Positions 1 through 8,368 of a stretch of DNA of 58,415 nt are shown here, piece after piece. The notes beneath the pieces were generated by a model. The model was given only the letters and a program-made list of their open reading frames with translations, had not been told where the DNA came from and made no database searches. How positions within the stretch are numbered: the first letter of the stretch is position 1; each line of letters begins with the position of its first letter. Source of the stretch: Sulfobacillus benefaciens (GTDB taxonomy: Bacteria; Bacillota; Sulfobacillia; Sulfobacillales; Sulfobacillaceae); contig PXYT01000019.1 of assembly GCA_003023725.1 (NCBI GenBank), forward strand, positions 20,245-78,659. Reading direction: 5' to 3'. The position numbers were made by a program, and so were the translations under genes.

Positions 1-73
1 CGGTGCCACAACCGGCAATTAACAAGGCGCTGAGACTCATGAGGAACCATGGGGTTTGGGACGACACACGCAT
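1..73 (-). CDS. Lipoprotein, N-terminal part only (runs off the left edge)
   Basis: Reading the minus strand from an ATG at 71-73 gives about 24 residues before the window ends: a short start (MRVSSQ), a hydrophobic stretch and a lipobox-like LIAGC, as expected for a lipoprotein that would be lipidated on the cysteine and anchored outside the membrane. An AGGGAG ribosome site lies five bases before the ATG, which decides the start. It follows the SurA_N-like gene on the same strand by about 70 bases, so the two are probably co-transcribed. Nothing of the mature domain is visible, so the function is unknown. Confidence 0.5.
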   Translation of the reverse strand, partial: MRVSSQTPWFLMSLSALLIAGCGT

Positions 74-142
74 AAATTCTCCCTTCGTTATGATCCGAAA
101 TTGATGAATGATCATGCCATAATATCAAAACAAATGGACGGA

Positions 143-739
143 TTACGGTGAAATCTCGAAGGTAATGGCAGCTTGAGAGCGCAAGTGGTGTATGATGTTT
201 TGCAACGCCTGTTGTTGTAGGTTCGGGGGTAGCTGCGCTAACATTTTTTGTTCATAGCGTGTGCGTCCAAAGGTGAGCTGATAGGCGTGAATCAAATGAC
301 CGGAAATCTTGTTGGTCATCCCAAATGCGGTGAGCGATTGTTGAAGGGCCGAGGACGGGTGAGCGAACTGGGCTTGCAAGAACTTTTTGGCTTGGCTCGT
401 CGTTGGATCCAAGCCCGCTTTCTTCCCCGCCGCATTCAACAGCATCATGTTGATGACATCATTAGTCGCCGCCCATTCCCGAGCTTTGGCGGGGGTTGGA
501 GCATGGGGCTCGTGGGCTAATTCCACCGCAATTTGGGCCACGGGTTTGGCATAAATAGGCTGTCCATTCACGTGCGCCACAATAGGCGGCAAATGGGGAT
601 CATGCGCCCCTGACAAAGAATTCGGACCTAAAGAAGCCGTGTGGACACTCACATGAGTTGATGGTGCAGGAGAATGACTCATTCCCCCCACAGCCACAGC
701 ACCCACAAGAGACAATCCGATTTTCCATAACACCTGCAA
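143..739 (-). CDS. Secreted SurA_N/PrsA-like protein (chaperone N-domain)
   Basis: About 198 residues. A hydrophobic N-terminal segment (WKIGLSLVGAVAVGG) looks like a signal peptide or anchor. It is followed by a low-complexity linker and then by IVAHVNGQPIYAKPVAQ near residue 75, which resembles the opening of SurA/PrsA N-terminal domains (a Val-Asn-Gly-x-x-Ile pattern). The rest is helical and Gln/Ala-rich. No peptidyl-prolyl isomerase domain follows, so it is shorter than a full PrsA. The longest frame begins at 814, but a GGAAGGGGAG ribosome site at 746-757 points to a TTG start at 739. A role in folding of secreted proteins is inferred from the family resemblance only. Confidence 0.5.
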   Translation of the reverse strand: MQVLWKIGLSLVGAVAVGGMSHSPAPSTHVSVHTASLGPNSLSGAHDPHLPPIVAHVNGQPIYAKPVAQIAVELAHEPHAPTPAKAREWAATNDVINMMLLNAAGKKAGLDPTTSQAKKFLQAQFAHPSSALQQSLTAFGMTNKISGHLIHAYQLTFGRTRYEQKMLAQLPPNLQQQALQNIIHHLRSQAAITFEISP

Positions 740-920
740 GAGTAACTCTCCCCTTCCTAAGATGACCCAGTATACGTCACGGTTTGTGATGACGTGCATG
801 AGGCTCCAGCGCAATTGACATAGAATTTCCCCGTTGCCGTTGTTAAGGGATACACAAAATATTGATTGGGATATGAATTTCCTTCCCGGATAATCCAGGA
901 CGGACTTGTCAAAAAACAGC

Positions 921-1327
921 TCACATTAGGACTGGCGATACCGCCCGCTTACGAATAATAGGGGGGTCCGAATACGCTACTGAGGGGGTAATATTCATTG
1001 GAGCAAGAACAGGAGGGTGACCATCCCAATAAGCCGTGCCATTATCAATCACGCCCAGTCGGCAGACCTTAGTCAGGGTGGCTCCATTTGACGGATCCCC
1101 TGTCCAGTTTTCTTGCCATGAGGCACCGACATACGCGGTAAACGACCCCACCGGGGCGCATCCTTTAGGACCGCAGTTGTGGGCAACAAATGTAAAGAGA
1201 GTGATTTGGGCCGTTCAAGGTGTGCGTCCAGGACAATGCTGCCGCTACCCCACGAGAAACAGCCATTACGCCACTCACAATGAGGGGAACTAACATCCAG
1301 CGTAAACGTGATAAGCATAACACTCAA
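921..1327 (-). pseudogene. Frameshifted small secreted protein
   Basis: The minus strand reads as one protein only if frames are switched. A signal-like start (LSVMLITFTL) after a GGGAGG site continues, in the next frame, as MLVPLIVSGVMAVSRGVAAA. It then passes by another shift to ITLFTFVAHNCGPKGCAP and runs to a stop at 921. The composite looks like a signal peptide plus a roughly 90-residue cysteine-containing extracellular domain. At least two frameshifts are needed, so it is either a pseudogene or carries sequence errors. No family recognised. Confidence 0.4.
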
Positions 1328-1344
1328 AAACCTCCCAAATTGCA

Positions 1345-1617
1345 TTAGTTCCTGGGATCTACTGTAATCACCCCAACACCCCATAAATCGGTGACATTAA
1401 CACGATACGCCTCCGCTGAAGGTGAGAATACCAGCCACCGGAATCGTACGGATAGCCAATCCTAACACCCGTTCCTTGCGTTGATCAAACAAAAGACGTT
1501 CCACTTCCTCTTCTTTTTTCTTCACGGGAATAGGACGAGGAATTTGCCACAAGATATCTTGTCGCGAGAAAGAAGCTACCAATAAATCATATGGGAGTCA
1601 GGCCACATCACAATCAC
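1345..1617 (-). pseudogene. Frameshifted small gene of unknown function
   Basis: A GTG start at 1617 directly abuts the TAG of the upstream minus-strand remnant and has a GGAGAAAGG site before it. The product reads VIVMWPDSHMIYW, then needs a shift to VASFSRQDILWQIPRPIPV with a Lys/Glu-rich helix (KKKEEEVERLL). Near the C-terminus it shifts again to EAYRVNVTDLWGVGVITVDP before a stop at 1345. The tight start/stop coupling shows this was once an operon gene. I do not recognise the family. Confidence 0.4.
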
Positions 1618-2327
1618 CTAAACCTTTCTCCGAAACTCATTGTAGGGGTCGACGCGTGAAGAGGTAAAGGGATATTTCGGCGTAAGTTTCGACAAATTAT
1701 GATATCTCGTGCGAGTTCGTCACGGACGGCGGATCTGGTTTCCCAGTGTCTCCAAGACATGCCGAAGTGTGGGGGGGGCAGTTTGATCCCAGTTCTGGCG
1801 ATGCTGTGCCCTCAGGCGTGCTGTTGCATAAAAACGCTGAAAATGGGTGTAATCCGCTTCCGGATTGGTGGACGGACACTGATTCTGCCGGCCTAGGACG
1901 TCCACCGGTTGGGCAATGGCCGGCTGGCTCCAAGTCGGGTGGCGATGGTAGCCGACCGTACGAATGGTATGCCGGACTTCAGCCTAGGCTCTAACTGATC
2001 CCCAGTTTATGGTAATTCCGATGATTCAACGGCTGTGGGGTCAGAGTTTTTTGCGTTCACCAGCGGCTACGGTTGTGGCCGACCGGCAGGTCGCAGTTCT
2101 TCATCGCGTGAGTGACCCGTCCAGCCCCAACACAGTGGGACGGGCCATATACAGTAATGATCTGAGCGAACTTTCGCGGCAAACGTACGCGGTTTGCCGA
2201 GTCGATAGGCATCTTGCAAAACCGGAGAGATGACGGCAGTCCAAACCCAAGTTTTTTGAGACTCCTGCTCAAGGATTTGTGGGCGCCGAGTGATTTCCGT
2301 CACGGTATCATGGTGTTCCGGTTCCAC
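1618..2327 (-). pseudogene. Degenerate gene, several frameshifts, unknown family
   Basis: Coding-like minus-strand segments appear in successive frames: QTWVWTAVISP-type and AYRLGKPR around 2.2 kb, a frame-shifted continuation RVRLPRKFAQIITVYGPSH, a gap, then PEADYTHFQRFYATARLRAQ and APPTLRHVLETLGNQIRRP around 1.8 kb. A further shifted tail (LSKLTPKYPFTSSRVDPY) ends in TAG at 1618. The order and strand fit one decayed gene of roughly 230 residues upstream of the next remnant. The exact ends and the family are not determinable by eye. Confidence 0.35.
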
Positions 2328-2438
2328 CCGGTTTGATTATGACCAAGATTGGGTACCGGAATCTCGAACAGAGCGGTTTGATGGCAAAACTTGCCACGCC
2401 ATCACCAGTGCCCATATCCTAGACGTGGGAAGTGAAAA

Positions 2439-2783
2439 TTAATGAAAAAAGTGTATCGTCATCGGGAAACGGTAATTTTCATTATTTGCGACTTTTATGG
2501 CCGCGACGATCGTGATCACCAGATGAAAAATACCGACTGCTAACAACAGGAGGAATCCCACTAAAATTACCGTCAGCACGGCGCTGACAAATCCAGCCAA
2601 GAGTATCGTCAGCTGAAAATTAAGGATGTCTTTAGCCCTGGCCGATACAGCCGGACTGTCTTTATAGAGAATCCACATGACAAGACTGGGAATAAAGGCG
2701 AAAAAGATCGTTAAGACATAAACCAGTACAATGACGTTTCGCTGACTGGGTTCCAAAGGAACATCCATAGAGTTTGTATTCAA
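2439..2783 (-). CDS. DUF4870-like small membrane protein
   Basis: 114 residues. The polar N-terminus (PLEPSQRN) is followed by three hydrophobic segments at about 20-40, 52-80 and 80-100. The pattern ARAKDILNFQLT between the first and second segments is characteristic of the DUF4870/Tic20-like family, small integral membrane proteins of unknown function. The TTG start at 2783 is preceded by AGGAAAGGACG at good spacing; a second possible start is the ATG five codons in. It stands alone among decayed genes, with no operon partner. Family assignment is fairly safe; the role is not known. Confidence 0.6.
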   Translation of the reverse strand: MNTNSMDVPLEPSQRNVIVLVYVLTIFFAFIPSLVMWILYKDSPAVSARAKDILNFQLTILLAGFVSAVLTVILVGFLLLLAVGIFHLVITIVAAIKVANNENYRFPMTIHFFH

Positions 2784-3325
2784 GGGACAACGTCCTTTCC
2801 TAACTGTAATTTTTTGGAGTGTTACCTAAAAGGTATTTGCCATTGGATCGACATCTACCTGCTTTTCTCGTCAAATAGTTGAGAGACTCAAGAATTAAGA
2901 TCACATCGGGAGATGCTGAGGCCCATGCATTGGTTAAGTGCCGGTGGTGCCCTGCAGAAAACTCATTAGGCGGGCGTGGGGGATCACCGGGGCCAGGAGG
3001 GCTATCTTGAGGCATAACATCTCTACCTCACAGCCGATGGAGGCGGGAGTCACGGATGGCGCAATCGCTTATGAAAAGTCGAGTGACAAGCATCGGCTAA
3101 CCGAACCGGACTCACCATTCACATCAGTCATGTTCCACCCGGCAAATGGATACCGGGGGCAAGGCCGAGGATATGCCGCGAAAGGCCGCGTGAACACAAC
3201 TTATCCTATTGATGGTGGTGTTTGGCAAAATAATCACGGTTAATTCCCCAATTGGCTCGGTCTGTTTGGTGCCTACTCTCATGCATAGTCAGGTTGGTAA
3301 ACGGTAACGAGGCTGGGGTGTTGTA
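2784..3325. other. Gene-free stretch
   Basis: I see no credible gene. Short open frames on both strands lack ribosome sites and recognisable motifs. The interval lies among decayed genes and is probably further eroded sequence. Confidence 0.4.
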
Positions 3326-3578
3326 ATGGAGACGTTTTACCCACAGAGCCCGATGGCTAAAACCCCTCTTTTCAACGGATGAACAGTTCGATACGGTGTA
3401 GTCGCTTTGGGATCGAATCACGGCGTCTGCCGAACAACTTCCGGTTTGCGAGTGGCATAAAACCGTCATCCGGCAATGTCTTCAAGAGCTCAGGGCAGAT
3501 GGTGAGGGCATGGTTAATTGGACTCCGGTGCGTGATAAAATCGCCCGTGATTCACATAAACGGGAAAGGGGGGCATAA
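3326..3578 (+). pseudogene. Decayed small gene of about 85 codons
   Basis: An ATG at 3326 opens METFYPQSPMAKTP. A one-base shift is then needed to continue as LFSTDEQFDT, followed by an in-frame TAG at 3399-3401. After it comes a clearly protein-like stretch (SLWDRITASAEQLPVCEWHK, then helical sequence with QCLQELRADGEG and WTPVRDKIARD) ending at a TAA at 3576-3578. The composition suggests a small helical protein. One frameshift plus one nonsense codon make it a pseudogene. Family unknown. Confidence 0.35.
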
Positions 3579-3580
3579 GC

Positions 3581-3706
3581 GTGCCGCTTTTTGTTGGGAA
3601 TAGTGCACAACGCAATGTTCAGGAAACGGTGAGATCTGGGATGGAGAGAAACAGGCCGGCCTGGGAAAGCGAACGGATGCTCAGCACCCTTAACTTTTCT
3701 TTTTGA
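3581..3706 (+). CDS. Possible 41-residue protein, unknown
   Basis: A GTG at 3581 has an AAGGGGGG site six bases upstream and opens a 41-residue frame (VPLFVGNSAQRNVQETVRSG to FSF, stop 3704-3706). The ribosome site is the main support. The peptide resembles nothing I recognise and could equally be the remnant of a longer gene following the pseudogene just upstream. Confidence 0.2.
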   Translation: MPLFVGNSAQRNVQETVRSGMERNRPAWESERMLSTLNFSF

Positions 3707-3875
3707 CTAGCAGAAGCTGATGAGTAACTCCGTCAGATTACAGTAGGGGGCATAACGTCGGGCTGTCGTAGGAGAGAACGATCGCCGAAGCATCCGACAA
3801 GTCGGCGAATCACGTGGCATACCGTACCCGACATTACCATCAGAATGACTAATGAAAAAGGGACGATGAATTGCG

Positions 3876-4670
3876 ATGGAGCGGCCCAAATTTTTCCAAG
3901 CCCATGATCGACTGCAGAATCAAACACTCGCCCTCTATTCTCCAGACGACTGGGATAATCTTTTGGCATACAATGCGTGGTGGAATGCGCTCATTCACTA
4001 TCTTTTAGAAGAGTACTCCGAAAAAACCTATCCCTTGATAGAAGCTCCTGTCACGGGCACCGCAACCTTATGGTTGGCTTCTTCTGGATATTACCGCCAG
4101 GCTATGGCATTGTTGCGTGATATGATCGATCTTGTTTTGTGGACGTGGAAAATCCGCAATGACGACAACCCACGCTCCCATCACAATAGTGCTGCCGGGA
4201 ATCAGCGACTCCAATGGGGAATACAAAATAAAGAAATTCCCCATATTATTCACGGCCCACTGGTCGAACATTATCGAACCTTTATTCACGATAACGTGGC
4301 AGAGACTTTGCACCACAAACTGTTAAGCCCAGTAGACCCTAAAGCCGTTCAGGATTTTCGTCAGGACTTACATGGGCATGTTCACGCCGATCCAGCTCGG
4401 TGGAACGTTGTGTCCTATTCTAATCATCTGCCCATTGTTCAATTCAACAGTCTCCAGTGGAAACAGTGGGCAGAGAATTATATAACTGTGCAATTTTGGT
4501 GTGCCACTTGGAGTTTATTGATGTTTCCTGACCTCATGACGTGGAGTACCAACACGCCGCTAGAGACCGTGTACGAGATGCCCAATGCGTGCCATGACAT
4601 TTGGTGGCTTCCGGCCCTGCCCACCGAAACCATGTATTTTTTTCACGAAATATTAGGGTCGGATTCTTGA
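3876..4670 (+). CDS. Hypothetical protein, 264 residues
   Basis: An uninterrupted frame rich in Trp, His and Leu, with many aromatic pairs such as AYNAWWNALIHYLLEEY near the start and MPNACHDIWWLPALP near the end. Predicted mostly helical and soluble; no signal peptide or clear membrane segment. A GGGAC box lies about 12 bases before the ATG. The segment ALLRDMIDLVLWTWKIRNDD recalls regions of uncharacterised abortive-infection-like or HEPN-like helical proteins, but I see no diagnostic motif and do not assign it. Intact in a neighbourhood where most genes are broken, so probably under selection or recently acquired. Confidence 0.55.
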   Translation: MERPKFFQAHDRLQNQTLALYSPDDWDNLLAYNAWWNALIHYLLEEYSEKTYPLIEAPVTGTATLWLASSGYYRQAMALLRDMIDLVLWTWKIRNDDNPRSHHNSAAGNQRLQWGIQNKEIPHIIHGPLVEHYRTFIHDNVAETLHHKLLSPVDPKAVQDFRQDLHGHVHADPARWNVVSYSNHLPIVQFNSLQWKQWAENYITVQFWCATWSLLMFPDLMTWSTNTPLETVYEMPNACHDIWWLPALPTETMYFFHEILGSDS

Positions 4671-4923
4671 GCCCATTGGGGGTCAAAAATTGATAAACGA
4701 GATCGAAGGATCCCGAGTCACAACACCACCCGTTCAACGGGTGGCCTGAATTTGGCCCGATAAGGGCATGACGCTGCACCTGATGGCGCGTTGCGCCGGC
4801 CGTTTTTCTGGCTACCCTCCTAAAGGGGTTGATTGACTGACCTTGTCCTGGGTGATATTCGCTGAGTGGATGAAATAGGCTAAAATACGTACAAAATTCG
4901 GGGAAGAGTGGAAGGAACGGCCG

Positions 4924-5204
4924 ATGAACCTGCTTAGCTGGACGCAAAAATTTGGAACGGATGCCGCGTGTCGCGAGTATTGGTTTGATCAGTGATAGCC
5001 GCACGGGTTTGTCGATTTGTCCACCAACAGCATCAGCGTCGACAAGCCGCCATCAATAGCCCCCAGACGGCCTACTGGGACTCAAATCTCGCATTACCTG
5101 AACGGTGACCCTATCCCCAGCAACTCCTGGATGAAAGAATTCCGCCCAATGGTCATGATTCACATCACATCGGGCGTTCTGAAAGAAAGTCCTTGGTGGT
5201 CATG
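4924..5204 (+). pseudogene. IS1595-type transposase remnant (N-terminal part)
   Basis: The start MNLLSWTQKFGTDAACREYW followed by a PHGF segment matches the beginning of IS1595-family transposases, where this region precedes a Cys-rich zinc ribbon. Two consecutive stop codons (TGA TAG) interrupt it right after the FDQ triplet. The continuation, readable only with frame changes, loses the cysteines and the catalytic DDN/D domain. No terminal inverted repeats were identified. It abuts the decayed TadE copy on the other strand. Confidence 0.45.
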
Positions 5205-5226
5205 AGAATGGCACCGTTCATCCCGA

Positions 5227-5754
5227 ACAGCCTCCCGGTTGTGTGAGATACATGATCCCTGTGGGTCGGAGGGGACGGCTGCGTCCATTGCGGCGTTTTC
5301 ACCATCATTTTGATAGATTTGGGCAATTTGCACCGTCGAAGAGAGTAATCCGGGAATGGGAATCAGCGGATGATAGGCATAGACCACTGTCATCACCACG
5401 TCATGTTGCTGCGGATTGGTGTCACTGCCTATGATTGCGGCATAGGTGATGACGGGCTTGGCTTGGGATCCCGTGCCGGTTGTCAACCAGGGGTGATTGC
5501 TGTTTAGTTGATCGTCCACGGCGCCATAGGCAGTCGGTGTCGTGCCAGCGGCCAGCTCTTTCGCCGAGTCTCCGGGACAACCCAGTGTATTCCCGATGGC
5601 GACTGTGCACACCTACTCGTACAGCCTGTTGCACCGCATCCACGGCATTGATATAAAAGCCGTAAATGATGGCAAAGAGCCGCAACACGACCGGCAAAAC
5701 TAATGCGGTTTCGATGAGAGCTTGGCCGGTGTTATGACTCCGATGCCGGGTCAT
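5227..5754 (-). pseudogene. Decayed TadE-like pseudopilin (paralogue of the gene at 21588)
   Basis: The minus strand carries a TadE start (HNTGQALIETALVLPVVLR, hydrophobic helix, INAVDAVQQAVRVG). After a frameshift near 5610 comes GNTLGCPGDSAKEL, followed by YGAVDDQLN, YAAIIGSDTNPQQ and YHPLIPIPGLL. Each piece aligns closely with the intact protein at 21588-22208. A second shift gives QMMVKTPQWTQPSPPT with an internal deletion relative to the intact copy. The ATG overlaps the stop of the TadG-like remnant (ATGA), the same junction as in the intact pair, so the duplication covered both genes. Confidence 0.75.
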
Positions 5755-6158
5755 TGGACGAGCGCCACCTGACGCGGCGGGACGGTAGCCAACTGAGTCG
5801 GATCATAATCGATAAGGCCAGGGCCTCCGAGATTCACCTTACCTCCAATCACCGACCTCTGCACACTGTCCGCCCCCTCTCTAACGTAATGGCTCGCGTC
5901 GGGAGCATAGAGCACTCCCGTCATGGTATGGGCCCCTGGAATGATTCTCCGTGTGATTACCAGAGGTGGCGTAGCCGCGGCCATTGACCTGGGCCTATAC
6001 GTCGTAGAAATGGTTGACAGATCTTGCCACCGCGCAAAAAGTGCAACAGCCTATGGACTATCCGTATTATCAACCCAGTATGATCCAGTCGGATTATATG
6101 AGGGCTTAACCATAAAGAGGTCGTCAATAGCTGTCGCCCCGGATGAACTCTCATCCAT
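5751..6158 (-). pseudogene. Decayed TadG-like C-terminal part (paralogue of the gene at 20374)
   Basis: The readable end MTGVLYAPDASHYV to PPRQVALVQ matches the C-terminus of the intact TadG-like protein at 20374-21591 (ILYAPDSYIDL to PVRQVALIQ). Upstream in the same frame, SSGATAIDDLFMVKPSYNP is interrupted by a TAG within DSP-stop-AVALF. The TadG N-terminal membrane helix and the NGN repeats are missing. It overlaps the TadE remnant by four bases, as in the intact operon. Confidence 0.6.
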
Positions 6159-6907
6159 AGGTCAACTGGGCGTTAAAGCAATCATCCATGACGCGTATTA
6201 CAGCCGGGTGCCTCCTCGATAACTGGGCATTCAAATGGAGCACCGTGTCGGCGAGCCGCCCTTAAGTCTGGTACATAAGCTCTATCAACGCGTCGATATC
6301 ACGCCTGACCGGAACAGACGTAAAAGGCGTGTTTGCCGACCGCTAGGTCTCCCCTCGGCACGCCGCGGCGCATGGCCTCCTGCTGACAGGGTGGTCATTT
6401 CGGTCACCTACAGCAATGCCTCACAATCGCACGTCCCGCAATAACTTCTCACGGCAACGTCACTCCGCCTGTTTTGTCCAATTAAAAGACGAACCGGAGA
6501 ACTGATGAGGGTTCTTTTGGTCCGTGGGATTGGCGCCATTCTGCCACTTCACGGCATTGAGGATACTCGCTGTCATTGGCATTGAACCGGCTCCTTCTTT
6601 AAATCTTTCCGTGGATGTCGAGGAAAAATCTCGGCAAGTAGCGGATATCCTAAAAATTCTGCAACAAGAAGTCAATGAAGTGTATTGTACTGGGTATACA
6701 GGGCGCCTGAATATGAGCCGGGCTTTGGAGGGAGATCCATATCGTCCCCCTTAATCTCCGTAAAGGATCGCTGGCGATCTCACCATCGGCACCTGGGGGT
6801 CACGGCCTGGCCCCCGTTTTGGCCTGGGAGGAAAAACCTACCTGAGCAGTCTCCATCTTTTTTGCCAACTAAGTAGAAACCAATTATCGGGTTACTTCCA
6901 CGGCAAG
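6159..6907. other. Gene-free stretch
   Basis: No supportable gene. A plus-strand segment near 6.57-6.70 kb (LNLSVDVEEKSRQVADILKI and following) is protein-like and helical but has no credible start or end, so it may be a fragment of another decayed gene. Confidence 0.35.
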
Positions 6908-7783
6908 TTAAGGTAATTGGTGTCGACTTGTAACGTTGAATTTTACGCAAATATTGCGAACATGCGTTTTGACGGTGTTGTATTCAATGTGACAATGCGA
7001 GGCAATTTCTGTCAGCGCTAAGCCCTCCTTTAAAAGACGATAAATTTCCTGTTCCCTTTTGGTTAATGCGCTTACCACAGATGTCACGCTATCGCGGTCA
7101 ATCTCGTCGGAAGTGTTAGGTGATTCGGAAGAGACCGTAAAATCCATGTAGTTGGTGCCAATAGCTTTTTCTTTTTTGGTTCCTGTCAAAAGACGTTCAG
7201 ACCAAAGATGATAAATCGGTAAACAGGCTACGAGTGCGACAATAATCATCCAAAATGATAATTCGGCAGGAGAAAAGGCAACATGTCTAACGGTTTTCTG
7301 ATACACCCACATATTCAGCAACAATAGTTCAGCAGCACCTAATCCAACTACTCCCCCCAAAACATCCCAATATAGAAGCCCTTCAAACGATAAAGCAGGC
7401 AACAAAGCAGGAGCGTTCGTGCTGAGGTTTGACGAAAATTGGATCAGCAGTAATCCCCACGTTAACGTATCGATAATCAACGTGCTGGCTAAAAGGATTT
7501 GGAAATATCGCCATTTTTTAATATATAAACCCAGCAGAAATAATGTGACCGTATACAGGCCGCCAAAGACTAATATCGGCCACGCCATAGAGGAATGAGA
7601 CTCGGGAAATTGCTCCGTGACCCATATGGCAAACAGCAAAATTGCTCCGCGGTAAAAGCCGACCGTAAAAAATCTTTGACGTTGGCGCATTAATGTTTGA
7701 ATAACAGACCATCTCCTCTTAGTTCTTGGTCTATGACGTACCGATCGCCATCCAAATTCAAGAATGCAAGGGGTTATCCCCAT
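6908..7783 (-). CDS. Membrane-anchored LuxR-type transcription regulator
   Basis: 291 residues. The N-terminal ~200 residues contain about six hydrophobic helices (for example FFTVGFYRGAILLFAIWV, VFGGLYTVTLFLLGLY, FWMIIVALVACLPIYHL). After a short acidic linker a classic LuxR-type HTH follows at about 240-291 (LTKREQEIYRLLKEGLALTE, then NTVKTHVRNICVKFNV). There is no receiver domain, so activity is probably set by the membrane domain, as in other membrane-bound one-component regulators. The start at 7783 lacks a good ribosome site and an internal start is possible. It diverges from the biosynthetic cluster starting at 8042, making it the likely cluster regulator (inference). Confidence 0.8.
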   Translation of the reverse strand: MGITPCILEFGWRSVRHRPRTKRRWSVIQTLMRQRQRFFTVGFYRGAILLFAIWVTEQFPESHSSMAWPILVFGGLYTVTLFLLGLYIKKWRYFQILLASTLIIDTLTWGLLLIQFSSNLSTNAPALLPALSFEGLLYWDVLGGVVGLGAAELLLLNMWVYQKTVRHVAFSPAELSFWMIIVALVACLPIYHLWSERLLTGTKKEKAIGTNYMDFTVSSESPNTSDEIDRDSVTSVVSALTKREQEIYRLLKEGLALTEIASHCHIEYNTVKTHVRNICVKFNVTSRHQLP

Positions 7784-8041
7784 GCATAATTAAGGATTAG
7801 TTCTGTGGAGCCACGATGAATTATGGTTTTTGTGGTCGCTTCTCTACTTAATCGCAAGCAAGGTCCATTCATATTTTACAAGAAAATTCTAGCTGTATCT
7901 GGAACATTTAGGAGATTAATCCCAAAAATCATCTCGGTTAGATGGAAAATCCTCCTTTCTAATTGGATATGTAAACCACTATGATTCGGGGCGAAAGCTG
8001 AAACAGACAATAGATGACAAAGAGGGGGTTCAAGAAATTTA
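7784..8041. promoter_or_regulatory. Divergent control region between regulator and biosynthetic cluster
   Basis: 258 AT-rich bases separate the LuxR-type gene from the acyl carrier protein gene; both transcription units must start here. An AGAGGGGG ribosome site lies before the ATG at 8042. I did not find an unambiguous -35/-10 pair or a clear symmetric operator. Confidence 0.45.
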
Positions 8042-8368
8042 ATGATGCCAAGTCAAGCGCAATTGGCAGAATCTCTGCTAGAAACATTAAGGCGGATGAA
8101 GCCCGAACAACAGAGTTTATCCGGCTGTACGCTTCTTCGTGATTTACAACTCGATTCTCTAGATTCGCTCGAATTGTTCTATTTGATGGAACGCTATATT
8201 CCGGAAGTGCGGGACAATGCGTTCAATGTTACTATTCCCCGTGATTGCAAGGTTCTCGAAACCGGTGTTGAAGCGACCAATTTACAAGATGTGTTCAACA
8301 AGGGGACGGTCAATGACCTTGTTAAGGTCATTGCCACGTTCACGATGCAACAACACCATGCTTCATGA
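8042..8368 (+). CDS. Acyl carrier protein, atypical
   Basis: 108 residues, longer than a typical 75-80-residue AcpP. The phosphopantetheine site is clear: LQLDSLDSLELF around residues 36-46, with Ser39 as the attachment residue. The surrounding helix II pattern (LELFYLMERYIPE) is that of carrier proteins. After an insertion-like middle part, the C-terminal helix (TVNDLVKVIATF) matches ACP helix IV. It overlaps the ketoacyl synthase gene by 11 bases and belongs to the cluster that ends with its own holo-ACP synthase at 15714. It presumably carries an acyl chain for that synthase rather than serving housekeeping fatty acid synthesis (inference). Confidence 0.85.
   Translation: MMPSQAQLAESLLETLRRMKPEQQSLSGCTLLRDLQLDSLDSLELFYLMERYIPEVRDNAFNVTIPRDCKVLETGVEATNLQDVFNKGTVNDLVKVIATFTMQQHHAS

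Noticed and set aside
5923-6222. 99-codon plus-strand frame
   Set aside because: It is the antisense of the decayed TadG-like copy, which explains the sequence better.
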